From: Lolium rigidum
Lineage: Eukaryota; Streptophyta; Magnoliopsida; Poales; Poaceae
NCBI RefSeq assembly: GCF_022539505.1
Contig: NC_061511.1
Coordinates: 34,110,620 to 34,174,619, forward strand
Length of the DNA: 64,000 nucleotides
Direction: 5' to 3'
Each line of letters opens with the position of its first letter. Position 1 is the first letter of the stretch. This document shows, one piece after another, positions 1 through 11,657 of the stretch. Made by a program: the position numbers and the translations under genes. Below the pieces are notes generated by a model. That model saw nothing but the letters and a program-made list of their open reading frames with translations, had not been told where the DNA came from and did not search any database.

Positions 1-1042
1 GCATTTAGCAACAACTAATGTTCTCATATGAGATTGAGGATATATGTCCAAAACTGAAACTTCCACCATGGATCATGGCTTTAGTTAGCGGCCCAATGTT
101 CTTCTCTAATATTATGCATGCTCTAACCATTAAATGAGTGGTAAATCTCCCTTACTTCGGACAAGACGGACATGCATAGCAACTCACATGATATTCAACA
201 AAGAGTAGTTGATGGCGTCCCCGGGAACATGGTTATCGCACAACAAGCAACTTAATAAGAGATAAAGTGCATAAGTACATATTCAATACCACAATAGTTT
301 TTAAGCTATTTGTCCCATGAGCTATATATTGCAAAGGTAAAGAATGGAAATTTTAAAGGTAGCACTCAAGCAATTTACTTTGGAATGGCGGAGAAATACC
401 ATGTAGTAGGTAGGTATGGTGGACACAAATGGCATAGAGGTTGGCTCAAGGATTTTGGATGCATGAGAAGTATTCCCTCTCGATACAAGTTTTAGGCTAG
501 CAAGGTTATTTGAAACAAACACAAGGATGAACAGGTGCAGCAAAACTCACATAAAAGACATATTGTAAACATTATAAGACTCTACACCGTCTTCCTTGTT
601 GTTCAAAACTCAATACTAGAAATTATCTAGACTTTAGAGAGACCAATTATGCAAACCAAATTTTAGCAAGCTCTATGTATTTCTTCATTAATAGGTGCAA
701 AATATATGATGCAAGAGCTTAAACATGAGCACAACAATTGCCAAGTATCAAATTATCCAAGACATTTTATCAATTACTACATGTAGCATTTCCCGATTCC
801 ATCCATATAACAATTTAACGAAGAAGATTCAACCTTCGCCATGAATACTATGAGTAAAGCCTAAGGACATATTTGTCCATATGCAACAGCGGAACGTGTC
901 TCTCTCCCACACAATGAATGCTAGGATCCATTTTATTCAAACAAAAACAAAAACAAACCGACGCTCCAAGCAAAGCACATAAGATGTGATGGAATAAAAA
1001 TATAGTTTCAGGGAGGAACTCGATAATGTTGTCGATGAAGAA

Positions 1043-1063
1043 GGGGATGCCTTGGGCATCCCC
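1043..1063. repeat. Conserved hairpin in Athila-like internal region
   Basis: Perfect inverted repeat with 9-bp arms GGGGATGCC and GGCATCCCC around a 3-base loop. The same hairpin is present in the inverted copy at 62567-62587, and a further GGGGATGCC half-site lies nearby in both copies. The function is unknown. Confidence 0.7.
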
Positions 1064-1762
1064 AAGCTTAGTCGCTTGAGTCTTCTTAAAATATGCAGGG
1101 GTGAACCACCGGGGCATCCCCAAGATTAGAGCTTTCACTCTCCTTGATCATATTGTATCATCCTCCTCTCTTGATCCTTGAAAACTTCCTCCACACCAAA
1201 CTCAAAACAACTCATTAGAGGGTTAGTGCATAATAAAAATTTACATGTTCAGAGGTGACATAATCATTCTTAACACTTCTGGACATTGCACAAAGCTGCT
1301 GGACATTAATGAAACAAAGAAATTCATCCAACATAGCAAAAGAGGCAATGCGAAATAAAAGGCAGAATCTGTCAAAACAGAACAGTTCGTAAAGACGAAT
1401 TTTATTGAGGCACCAGACCTGCTCAAATGAAAATGCCCAAATTGAATGAAAGTTGCGTACATATCTGAGGATCACTCACGTAAATTGGCATAATTTTCTG
1501 AGTTTTCTACAGAGAATAAGGCCCAGATTCGTGACAGCAAAGAAATCTGTTTCTGCGCAGTAATCCAAATCTAGTACGAACCTTACTATCAACGACTTTA
1601 CTTGGCACAACAATGCATAAAACTAAGATAAGGAGAGGTTGCTACAGTAGTAAACAACTTCCAAGACTCAAATATAAAATAAAAGTACTGTAGTAAAAAC
1701 ATGGGTTGTCTCCCATAAGCGCTTTTCTTTAACGCCTTTCAGCTAGGCGCAGAAAGTGTATA

Positions 1763-2444
1763 TCAAGTGTTATCAAAAGATGCAGTATCAACATTATAAG
1801 CTCCCCCATCCGTAGTGGTACTAAGGGCTTTTTCAATTTTAGGCCTATAATAATATTTTTTTGGTTTAGGCACTTTAGAGACATACATAAACTTTTGCTC
1901 CTTACCCACATAAGCTTTCTCCTTAAACTTAAGAGAAGAAAAAGTTGAACCCAAGATTCACATAGCTTCTTCAAGTTCACTAATCCTATGGGTTCGATTA
2001 TCATGAGTAGCACATGTTTCTAAAACAGCAATTCTCTCATTAATTCCACCTAGAGATTTATCAAGTTTATCAGTGCTATTAAGTAATATTCCCAATTTAG
2101 TCTCAATACTTGGAAGATCTTTCTCTATGGACTCCAACTTTTTCATGACATCTTCAAGAGAGATTTCAATTTTAGCTTCATTAACGAGGTGGTATTCCAA
2201 CTAGACTCTCAATAATGCAACTAGCTTCTAAGGCCGGAGTGCCTAGGAAATTTCCTCCCGCAAGAGTATCAAGAACATACCTATTCCAGCTAGAGATTCC
2301 AACATAAAAGTTCCTAAGTAGTATAATAGTGGAGTGTTTCTTAATGCACCTATGATGAGCATCGCTAATTCTATACCAAGCATCTTTAAAACTTTCTCCT
2401 CCTTGTTGCTTAAAGGAACGAACTTCAACTTCCGGATTACTCAT
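1763..2444 (-). pseudogene. Truncated gag-like protein of the Athila-like element
   Basis: Gag is the structural protein of retrotransposon particles. On the minus strand a frame opens with ATG at 2444 and reads MSNPEVEVRSFKQQGGESF, followed by a stretch resembling the central Retrotrans_gag domain: an aromatic and Trp-containing helix region, then AGGNFLGTPALEA and an IIESL segment. That frame stops at 2181. An overlapping frame (1958-2200) continues with a heptad-rich, coiled-coil-like segment containing LESIEKDLPSIETKL, and a third (1763-1954) is lysine- and tyrosine-rich. The three pieces probably derive from one gag frame broken by small indels. No zinc knuckle was found. It is far shorter than a full gag, fitting a non-autonomous element. 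Confidence 0.6.
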
Positions 2445-2669
2445 TTTTAGCAGTAGTAAATAAAGCAAACTAGATAAAATAAATGCAAGTAACTAATTTT
2501 TTTTGTGTTTTTGATATAGAGAACAAGACAGTAAATAAAGTAAAAGTAGCAACTAATTTTTTTGTGTTTTGATTTAGTGCAGCAAACAAAGTAGTAAATA
2601 AAATAAAGCAAGACAAAAACAAAGTAAGAGATTGGATTGTGGAGACTCCCCTTGCAGGGTGTCTTGATC

Positions 2670-2687
2670 TCCCCGGCAACGGTGCCA
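2670..2687 (-). other. Primer binding site, tRNA-Asp type
   Basis: The minus strand reads TGGCACCGTTGCCGGGGA, one base different from TGGCGCCGTTGCCGGGGA, the complement of the 3-prime end of plant tRNA-Asp. It starts 11 bases after the LTR end at 2699, as expected for first-strand priming. A perfect copy of the same site lies at 23423-23440. Confidence 0.8.
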
Positions 2688-2698
2688 GAAAAAGAGCT

Positions 2699-4280
2699 TG
2701 ATTGCGCGTAGTTAACACGTCCGTTGGGAACCCCAAGAGGAAGGTATGATGCGCACAGTAGCAAGTTTTCCCTCAGTAAGAAACCAAGGTTTAATCGAAC
2801 CAGTAGGAGTCAAGAAGCACGTCGAAGGTTGATGGCGGCGGGATGTAGTGCGGCGCAACACCAGGGATTCCGACGCCAACGTGGAACCTGCACAACACAA
2901 CCAAAGTACTTTGCCCCAACGAAACAGTGAGGTTGTCAATCTCACCGGCTTGCTGTAACAAAGGATTAGATGTATAGTGTGGATGATGATTGTTTGCGAA
3001 GAACGATAGAAACAAGTATTGCGAGTAGATTGTATTCAATGTAAAAGAATGGACCGGGGTCCACAGTTCACTAGAGGTGTCTCTCCCATAAGATAAATAG
3101 CATGTTGGGTGAACAAATTACAGTCGGGCAATTGACAAATAGAGAGGGCATGACCATGCACATAGATGATATGGTGAGTATAGTGAGATTTAATTGGGCA
3201 TTACGACAAAGTACATAGACCGCTATCCAGCATGCATCTATGCCTAAAAAGTCCACCTTCAGGTTGTCATCCGAACCCCTTCCGGTATTAAGTTGCAAAC
3301 AACAGACAATTGCATTAAGTATGGTGCGTAATGTAATCAATAACTACATCCTCGGACATAGCATCAATGTTTTATCCCTAGTGGCAACAACACATCCACA
3401 ACCTTAGAACTTTCATCCTTGTCCCAGATTTAATGGAGGCATGAACCCACTATCGAGCATAAATACTCCCTCTTGGAGTTAAGAGTAAAAACTTGGCCGA
3501 GCCTCTACTAATAACGGAGAGCATGCAAGATCATAAACAACACATAGGTAATAGATTGATAATCAACATAACATAGTATTCTCTATCCATCGGATCCCGA
3601 CAAACACAACATATAGCATTACGGATAGATGATCTTGATCATGTTAGGCAGCTCACAAGATCCGACAATGAAGCACATAAGGAGAAGACGACCATCTAGC
3701 TACTGCTATGGACCCATAGTCCAGGGGTGAACTACTCACTCATCACTCCGGAGGCGATCATGGCGGTGAAGAGTCCTCCGGGAGATGATTCCTCTCTCCG
3801 GCAGGGTGCCGGAGGCGATCTCCTGAATCCCCCGAGATGGGATTTGCGGCGGCGGAGTCTCAGTAAGGTTTTCCGTATCGTGGCTCTCGGTACTGGGGGT
3901 TTCGCGACGGAGGCTTTAAATAGGCGGAAGGGCGGAGTCGGGAGAGTCACGGGGGCCCCACACAGCAGGGCCGCGTGGCCCCTATGCTGGCCGCGCCGCC
4001 CTAGTGTGGCGGCGCCCCGTGGCCCCACTTCGTCTTCTCTTCGGTCTTCTGGAAGCTTCGTGGCAAAATAGGCCCCTGGGCGTTGATTTCGTCCAATTCC
4101 GAGAATATTTCCTTACTATGATTTCTGAAACAAAAAACAGCAGAAAACAGCAACTGGCTCTTCGGCATCTCGTTAGTAGGTTAGTGCCGGAAAATGCATA
4201 AAGTATGCATAAAATATGTAGATATCATCAATAATGTGGCATGGAACATAAGAAATTATCGATACGTCGGAGACGTATCA
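2699..4280 (-). mobile_element. 5-prime LTR of Athila-like element
   Basis: 1582 bp. On the minus strand it starts TGATACGTCTCCGACGTATC and ends in CGCAATCA, giving TG...CA termini. The first 1.5 kb is closely similar to 21855-23411 and to the split copy 33839-41711. The flank after 4280 is CCCGC, the expected 5-bp duplication, whose partner is outside the window. ORFs inside it (for example 3727-4071) are chance frames in GC-rich LTR sequence. Confidence 0.85.
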
Positions 4281-5157
4281 CCCGCCGAATCCGCTGGAAA
4301 CTGACCGGATTCAAATTAGGGGTACACTTTCCGTCGCTCAATAAATTCCACGAAAAATGTTTTTAGGTATACGACACATCACTTTATGTGCTAAAATTTT
4401 TCCGTTTAGCGCGATAGTGAACGGGTGCCCCCTGCCCGGTACGGCCATACCACATCTCCGTGGGGCCGTTTTGGCCGGATGGCAATTTAAACTAAGTTAG
4501 AAAATCCCTTGGAGCCGCATGGCGTTATTTCATGTGTCCTAGTAACCACTCCAAAAATTAGAATCGGGATACATCAATTATTTTGGAAAACCCTTCACAA
4601 ACAGAGCTACCACGTCCGGAGTTCTAAGGCTTTTAGGGCAAATAAGTAGGAAACGGCATGTGACACCGCATAGTTTGTCGGACCGAGACCATATTTGGCA
4701 TGTGTGTGGTACCTGGGATGGGAAGCAAGGTCCCGGGAGCGGATTTCCAATCCGACCCATGTGAGATGGTTTTTTCATTTTCGGGGTGCCAAAACGGGTT
4801 TTTTTTTTGTGAAGCAGCTACATGAGGCGCATTTTAGTATTGCGCGAGACCTCCGCGTAGTGGTACGACACCGCCTTCGTACCACATATCACATGCCATA
4901 TGTGCACGCTAGCTATTTGGGAATCTCTGCGGCTTCCTGCGGTGTCCCGCCGAATCCGCTGGGAACTGACCGGATTTGAAATAGGGGTACACTTTCCGTC
5001 GCTCAATAAATTCCGCGAAAAATGTTTTTAGGTCTATAGCACATCACTTTATGTGCTAATTTTTTTTCCGTTTAGCGTGTTGGCGAACAGTGCACCACGC
5101 GTTCGGTACGACCATTTCGCATCTCCCGAGGGGGCCGTTTCGGCTAGATGGCAAACT
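4281..5157. repeat. Direct repeat pair inside the CACTA element
   Basis: About 210 bp starting CCCGCCGAATCCGCTGG at 4281 recurs from 4946 to about 5157 with the same landmarks (GGGGTACACTTTCCGTCGC, CATCACTTTATGTGC). The period is 665 bp. The spacer (4490-4945) holds no recognisable gene. Confidence 0.75.
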
Positions 5158-5679
5158 GGACGTCATATTTGGATTCCTCTAATTTTTAGGTTCAAATGAT
5201 GATATGGATGTTATATTTAGATTCCTCTCATTTTTCTGATCGATTTAGACATATTATTTGTGGAATTTCGATTTTACGATTTAAAGATATTAATTATTCC
5301 ATATTAAATAGAAAAAAACAAAAAAATAAAATCATTTTATTGTTATTTGAATTCAATATTATTAATCATTATTACTTATATATTCATTATTGTTTACTTA
5401 GGTAATTGTTTGGAATTCAAAAATAAAGAGTTCTGACATCACGGTCCAAGGGTTAATAGAGTTGATAGGCTATTATTATTAGCAAGGTGTCAATTTTTTA
5501 AGGGGAGCTCATCCGAATGCAACCAAGAAGTTAAGCGTGGGAAGTTTAACCATGATTGTAATTTGACCTAAGATTAAGTGTACTTAGAGTACGTTAAAAG
5601 TGTATGGTGAAAGATAAATAAGTAATAAAAAGGAAAAAAGATGTAAAAAAATTAAAATTTTAGAAATTTTAAAACTCTA

Positions 5680-5957
5680 TGCCGAGGGCTTTGCCGTCGG
5701 CATATAGAAAAAATATTATTTTTCCGAATTTTGTTTCTGAATTTTTTTTGGAAAAAAGAAAATTCGAATTTTAAAAATTTGTATGCCGACGGTTTTGCCG
5801 TCGGCACGCTGAAGGCCGGGCTACACCGACGGCAATATTGTCTATGCCGAGGGACCTAAACACCGACGCCATACGCCGAGGGCTGCCGTCGGCGTAGCCT
5901 ACGCCGAGGGCCAGGCGTGGCTACGCCGAGGGTAGCTGGCCGTCGGCGTATGCGTCC
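5680..5957. repeat. CACTA subterminal repeat array
   Basis: Many copies of a roughly 9-bp GCCGACGGC-type motif in both orientations, often as paired inverted copies such as GCCGAGGGC...GCCGTCGGC. Such arrays are binding sites for CACTA transposase. 5170-5680 between the direct repeats and this array is AT-rich without genes. Confidence 0.7.
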
Positions 5958-5969
5958 ATTCCTGTAGTG

Positions 5970-6619
5970 ACTGGCAAGTCGCCGATGACAATGCCGAGCC
6001 TCCCAAGCACCTCTATTAAGCCCCATGCGCTGCCTGGTCTCGATGGCGGTAGTGGGATTACTGACGGGGCACGCTCGCCATCGAGGTCAAACGACATGAC
6101 CTTCGCCAACCCGACCTTCGCTGTCACTTCGATACGTGAGTCGATGACTCCCCGAGCATGAACACCCGACGTGGCTAAAGGAATGTGGGATGTGCACGAC
6201 CATGTACCGCCCGGTCGCCTGGTCGTGTGTGAAGCCATAGGTCCGGTGCCGTGGCGGTAGACTCGGCACGGCCAACATCTCGCCGGTGATCGGGTTATGC
6301 AGAAAGATGTCGCCCATCTGATCGGACATACAGATGATGCCGTTCCGCGTGCCTACCACGTTGTTAGGGCCTCCGTAGCTCCCTGGCCACTCGGGTATCT
6401 TCCAGCTGCGTCGCTCTGTAGATAGGTCGCCGAAGACATACGCACGCTCCATGATGACGACCAACGTCATGGTACGGCTGTTCAGGCTGATGGCGGTGCG
6501 CGTGTCGTTGAGCTTGCGCCAGTGCGGGCAGACGAGGCGCAGCCGGCGGTGGGCGGTGGGCTGGAGCCGCACAGGATGTACACTAGGGCGTCTGTGGGGA
6601 AGTCCGTGCCGTTGTCCAT
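5970..6619 (-). pseudogene. F-box protein pseudogene, cut by CACTA
   Basis: F-box proteins recruit targets to SCF ubiquitin ligases. The minus strand starts at 6619 with MDNGTDFPTDALVYIL, the start of an F-box. The frame then shifts and continues as LQPTAHRRLRLVCPHWR, the typical F-box second half. Downstream a grass F-box-associated region follows with NGIICMSDQMGDIFLHNPITGEML-like repeats (about 6250-6400), where the protein describes its own propeller-like blades. A second frame change near 6170-6240 leads to IEVTAKVGLAKVMSFDLDGE, a conserved piece of the same domain. The reading ends at 5970, where the CACTA terminus abuts. There are two frameshifts and a truncation, so it is not functional. 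The rest of the gene would lie beyond the CACTA element, outside the window. Confidence 0.75.
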
Positions 6620-6869
6620 GGCGGTCTCTCGATTCTCTGCTCGATCTTTCCCGTTGTTTTGGAGTGCCGAAGCTGTGATCCACTGAATGCTTGACTCGTA
6701 CGCCACACCTCTGCATATAACGCTTCACTGTGTGAAGCTGCCATCGGCGTATCGTGGGTTGGGCCTGATGCTTCGCTTGGGTCTTTGTTGGGCTTCTCGG
6801 TCAGCTTCATTGTCAACTAGCTTCCTCTTGCCCTTCTCATGTGCCTTGTCCCATGTCCACTTATAGTAT
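6620..6869. other. Spacer between F-box pseudogene and LINE tail
   Basis: About 250 bp upstream of the F-box start. No promoter or gene could be supported. Confidence 0.5.
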
Positions 6870-8420
6870 GAGCTGTTTTCAGCTCTCAAAAGGATCTTGT
6901 CAGGAAATCATATCTCTCTTTGCAAGGTTCTGGTGGAGTGGATCTTTGGACAAAAAGGCAATGCATTGGCTTGCGTGGGACAAGATCGGGAAGGCCTAAG
7001 AGTTGTGGTGGTATGGGTTTCCGTGACTATGAATTATTCAATATATCACTTTTGGGAAAGCAGGGATGGAGATTGCTAACACATTCACAATCTTTATGTG
7101 CTCAAGTTCTTCGGAGCAGATATTATCATAATGGGGATTTTATGACTGTTAATCTGCCAAGTACAGCTTCCAAGACGTGGAGAGCAATACTAGCGGGACG
7201 TCAAGCTCTGAATACTGGTTTAATCAAGCGCATTGGAGGTGGTTCCACGGTGTCAATTTGGCAGGACAGATGGATACCAGGCTTGTGTGCGAGGCGGCCG
7301 ATGGGTAGGCTGATTGACACATATGTAGAGTGGGTTTCTGAACTCATTGATCCAATTTATTTCAAATGGCAATCAGAACTGGCCAGACCAATTTTTGTGG
7401 CACCAGATGCTGATGCAACACTACAGATTCCTCTTCGCCGAAGTGTTGGTGAAGACTTGATGGCGTGGCAACATGAGAGGAGTGGCATATACTCGGTGCG
7501 ATCAGCGTATCGAGCTCTTTTGTCTGAGAAAGAAGGCCTGAGGGAAGCCAAAGATATTGTTGGTGGTTACTAGAGTGAGGAGGATAAATGGAGAAGGTTA
7601 GGGAAGCTGGATGTTCTACCGAGAGTACGAGTTTTTTTGGTGGCGGGTTCGCAAAGGCATTTTGCCTCTGATTACGCAACCCTCACCAGGCGGCATGCCA
7701 GAGTGAATAGTACTTGTTCGGTTTGTAACACAGCTTCAGAAACATTATTTCATGCAATGATGGAATGCGGGCATGCGACTCAATTTTGGACGGCTACCCG
7801 AGAAATCTTGCATCTGAAGTTACCAAGGCTGCTCCCGGATACATGGACAATGTACATTCTTTGTGATCCCATGTTTAATCAGGGGGAGCCAGAAAGAATG
7901 ATCTCGATAATGTCAGCCATTTGGGATTTGAGAAATCGTTTAACACATGATGATATGGGGTATGTTCCTAGTAAGATAGTTGAAGCCATTGCTGAAACAA
8001 TGGGCTATCTTGAGAAGAAAACGGGGAGGAAGGAGAGAGTTTGTCGACCATCGTGTACTTGGCATGGACCAGCGCCAGTAGTGGTTAAACTCAAATCTGA
8101 TTGAGCGGTTAGAAGCGATCAAGGCTTCGCTGCCGGAGGTGGTGTGGCGAGAGATGTGGATGATTTCAGAGATGCATGGTGTCGTATCTACCAAGACATT
8201 GTGAATCCGTTATCCAGTGAAGCTTTGGCCTTCCGAGATGCGGTCAGCTTTGCAAAGAAAATGGGCTTTACAAGAATTACATGTGAGTCTGATTGTGAGT
8301 AGCTGGTGCGGCTCTGGAAGGAGAGGAAGACTCAGCGTTCTATGATTGCTCCAATGCTTAGAGAATTTTTATTCGAAAAAGGGCGCTTTATTACTCAAAG
8401 GTTTGACGTAATACACCCGG
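6870..8420 (+). pseudogene. LINE ORF2 C-terminal fragment (RT tail, zf-RVT, RNase H)
   Basis: LINE ORF2 copies element RNA into the genome. This fragment retains only the C-terminal part. 6920-7573 encodes the region after the polymerase core with GFRDYELFNISLLGKQGWRL and RIGGGSTVSIWQDRWIPG, both hallmark segments of grass LINEs. 7637-8104 encodes the zinc-binding zf-RVT domain with CSVCNTASETLFHAMMECGH. From 8105 to about 8400 a frame with SSEALAFRDAVSFAKKMGF and ITCESDCE matches the start of the RNase H-like domain. In-frame stops (near 7573 and 8105) and frame changes show decay. The catalytic RT domain is missing, so the copy is 5-prime truncated. Confidence 0.85.
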
Positions 8421-8439
8421 TCTCTGCATAATTAGGATG

Positions 8440-9785
8440 CACACAACCGTTCAAGCTTACAACTCAAGGTCTTATATAAGAGTATCAAGAAACAGAGGAC
8501 TATCATGGTGTAGGAGCCGCAATCCTCAGACTATACAACCACCCATGTTGGATAATAAAGTTCTTGGCCGTATTCTCCAATCATGTAGTTACCTCCATAA
8601 ATAGGTCGCGGTCCTCCACACGCTGAAGCGACGACCATAAACGGAGCGTAGGGGTAGACCGGTGAAGTACATGCATAAGAGAAGAGTTTCTGTCATTAAA
8701 AACCTTGTCATTTCTACATAGCCATAGCGACCAAATAATGGTGATCGCTCCCACACTGATAAGATTTTTAAACCTGACCTCTACCCTATTTAGCCAATTG
8801 CCAAAAATATTTGCAATGCTACGATGTGGATGTAAGCTAGATCCTATCTAAATGATTGACCATATAGCTTTAGCGAATCGGCATCGGAAGAAGAGATGTT
8901 TTATTGTCTCGTCCTCTTGACAGAAAACACATTTCTTACAGCCATGCCAATTGCGTTTTGCAAGGTTATCTTTGGTGAGAATAACACCACGGCGTAGGTA
9001 CCAAGCGAATACCTTCGATTCGTCTTCAGCGGCATCCTCAACTTCCAAATGTTTTTATTATTATAAACCGGTTGTATGGGTTCTATTAACGCCTCATACA
9101 TGGATTTTACCGAGAATATGCCATTCTTGTTGAGTTCGCAACGAAATATATCTTTACCTTGAATCAATTGGACTGAAGCTAAATTTTGTAGCAATTCATT
9201 CCAAGAGGTTAATCGGGGACCGACAACATTACGTCTGAGCGTCATGGATGGTGGGGAAGTTTCCATCACATCCTAAAGGGTAAATTCCTTATGGCGAACA
9301 ATCATGTACAAGGCTGGATATTGTTCTCGGAGAGTGGTTGTACCTAACCATTTATCCTCCCAGAAATGTATCTCCGACCCATCCCTAATGGAAAAGGACC
9401 CATATGCTTAGTTGCCATGATGTCAGCCCAAAAGTGCGAGTCTCCGGGTTTCTAAGAAACCTGCGAAATCACTTTTAAGCTACATACTTCCTCCTCAACA
9501 AGTTTTGACATACACCATCCTCAGTTAAGAACCTGGCTAACCATTTACCTAGTAAGGCCTTAGTCTTTAACTCTAAATCGTGGATACCAAGTCCACCTTC
9601 ATCTTTCGGACGGCATACGACATTCCATTTTATCAACCTATATTTTTTTCTTCTCTCTATCTTCTTGCCAAAAGAATCTTGATGGAAGATAATCTAATAT
9701 ATGAAAAATTCCTTTGGTCAACTAGAAGAAAGATATCATGTAGAGTACCATGTTTGTGAGTACTGCATTTATGAGTACTAGTCTT
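8440..9785 (-). pseudogene. Second LINE ORF2 fragment, opposite orientation
   Basis: On the minus strand, from 9785 downward, the frame pieces read LINAVLTNMVLYMISFF (RT thumb region), then KDEGGLGIHDLELKTKALLG, then the zf-RVT region (8848-9269) with CKKCVFCQEDETIKHLFFRC. The remaining part toward 8440 encodes IFGNWLNRVE and a WSLWLCRND-like motif. It resembles the LINE at 48080-49730 (same ETIKHLFF and IFGNWLN motifs), so both belong to one family, different from the LINE at 6870-8420. Several stops and frame changes occur and the catalytic YxDD core is absent. No clear poly(A) was found at the 3-prime end near 8440. Confidence 0.8.
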
Positions 9786-10091
9786 CCACCCCGCGTATGT
9801 GGCCAGCTCCATGAGCATGCCCCGATGCTGCAGACCGCGTCGGCCTAGCCTCTAAGCGGACGCCCGCCCGAGTGGAATTGCATGATGCCACGTGAAATCT
9901 CACATCTACATGGGCTCCCATGTCCGTCTTACCGGCGGACGTGCCGCCGAGTACTAGTTTCCCACCGGCCATCGCATGCTCCTGTGATGTGGCTGCATGA
10001 GCAGCCGTCGCCGAGTCCATGGAAGAGCGACGAGGTGAGGTTCATGCGAGCGTGTGAACCCTCCCCCTTGCCGGTAAGACGACCCTCTCGA
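9786..10091. other. Unassigned GC-rich sequence
   Basis: About 300 bp between the LINE break and the copia LTR. An 80-codon minus frame (9778-10020) overlaps it but has no recognisable domain. ACTAGT followed by CCACC occurs at both 9778 and 9955. Confidence 0.4.
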
Positions 10092-10558
10092 TGTAGGGAT
10101 TCGTAGCATAGAAAACAAAAAAATTCCTACCGCAAGAACAAATAACAAGACAAGATCTAATATGGTAGGTGGTAGCAACGAGGTGAAGATCAACATACCC
10201 TCGAAGATTGCTAAGCGTTATAGAGATAAATCTCGTGGTGGATGTAGTCGATCACTTGCCGCTTTCAAAAGCGCGTAGAAGATCTTGATGGTGCCACAAT
10301 CGGGCAGCACCTCCGCACTCGGTCACACGTACGGTATCGATGAAGACGTCCTTCTCCCCGTTTCAGCGGGCAGCGGAAGTAGTAGATCCTCCTTAGAATC
10401 TTGGCATCACGACGGCGTGGTGATAATGGTGGTGGAGAAATCCTGCAGGGCTTCGCTGTAGCCGTGCAAGAGGGAGGAGGAGGAAGGGGCGGCTAGGGTT
10501 TGGGGAGAGGGGGCAGGGGCTGTGACTTGTGCACCTCTTGGGGCTCCCCTTGCCCTCC

Positions 10559-10565
10559 TTTTATA
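10559..10565 (-). promoter_or_regulatory. TATA box of the copia LTR
   Basis: TATAAAA on the minus strand, preceding a GC-rich leader. It supports the minus orientation of the solo LTR. Confidence 0.6.
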
Positions 10566-11657
10566 GGTGGAAAAGGTTCTTGGGTCGTCCAAGACCTGCC
10601 CCCAAAGTTTGGGAGAGTTCCAGTAGGTTTCCGTCAGCAGAAACCTACTAGAACTAGGACTCTTTTGCCAAATCCGAATCTGCCTTAGGGAAACTCCTTA
10701 ACCCTTGTGGAAAACGTGGATACACCTATTATGGAACCCTACGGACTTCCTCAGACAGCCCAGGTCGTCCCGGACACTTCCGGAACCTTCCATAATGAAC
10801 CCTTCTGATCTTTCTAGAACCTTCTAGAAGCTCTGGTCAAAACACTGAACTTTTTCCGAACCCCGGAAACTAACTTTCTATATATGAATCTTATTCTCCG
10901 GACCATTCCGAACCTCCTCGTGATGTCCTGGATCCCATTCGACACTCCGAATAATATTCGAGCTCCATACCATATTCCATATCTACTTAAACAACATCGA
11001 ACCTTAAGTGTGTCACCCTACGGTTCGTGAACTATGCATACATTATCGAGACACCTCTCCGATCAATAACCAACAACGGGACCTGGAGATCCATAATGGC
11101 TCTCACATATTCAACGATGACTTCGTGATTGAAAGAACCATTTACATACGATACCGATTCCCTTTGTCTCGCGATATTTTACTTATCCGAAGTTTGATAC
11201 TTATCCGAAGTTTGATCGTCGGTATCTCCATACCTAGTTGAACTTCGTTACCGATAAGTACTCTTTACTCGTACCGTGATATGACATCCCTTGTGAGCCA
11301 GTCACATGCTTGCAAGCTAATTGGATGACATTCCACCGAGAGGACCCAAAGTATATCAATCCGTCATTTGGATGGATAAATCCCACTATTGATCCACATG
11401 CTTCAACCTATACTTTCCGAACATTTAATGCCACCTTCAAAAGAAGCCCGGTGACCGGGTGTATACGTGAGCATGCATCCAGGAAGTGACATGTGTCTAA
11501 CGGCGTCCGTTTCCGTTTGTCCTTTATTTTATTGCCAGGCGACAGCAGCATGTGCGTGTGCGTCGTGGATGGAGCGAAAAATCAGCTAGTAACTAAAGCT
11601 GATTAGTAGTATCTTCCGTAGCCATGCAGTACATAAAAGAATGACAAACAAGTTGGA

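Larger units (their letters stand above)
1..2698 (-). mobile_element. Internal region of non-autonomous Athila-like LTR retrotransposon
   Basis: Read on the minus strand, this is the sequence downstream of an LTR (2699-4280) and a primer binding site (2670-2687). It holds a short gag-like reading frame near the LTR and then mostly non-coding sequence to the window edge. No protease, reverse transcriptase or integrase is seen, so the element looks non-autonomous, but its left part is outside the window. The Athila assignment rests on the tRNA-Asp-type primer site and the gag fragment. Bases 1 to about 1490 match 62150-63630 in inverted orientation, so the family occurs at both ends of the window. 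Confidence 0.75.
4281..5969. mobile_element. CACTA DNA transposon end, truncated by Athila-like insertion
   Basis: The right terminus reads ATTCCTGTAGTG (5958-5969), the complement of the CACTA terminal inverted repeat CACTACAGGAAT. Inside it is a dense array of short GCCGACGGC / GCCGTCGGC / CCGAGGG motifs, typical of CACTA subterminal repeats. No transposase is visible. The left part was displaced by the LTR element ending at 4280 and lies outside the window. The three bases after the terminus (ACT, 5970-5972) would be the target duplication. Confidence 0.8.

Noticed and set aside
3727..4071. Frames of about 100 codons
   Set aside because: Within LTR sequence shared by other copies where the frames are not kept.
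5526..5539. AGAAGTTAAGCGTG, as in 5S rRNA box region
   Set aside because: Only 14 bases match and the rest of a 5S gene or promoter is absent.
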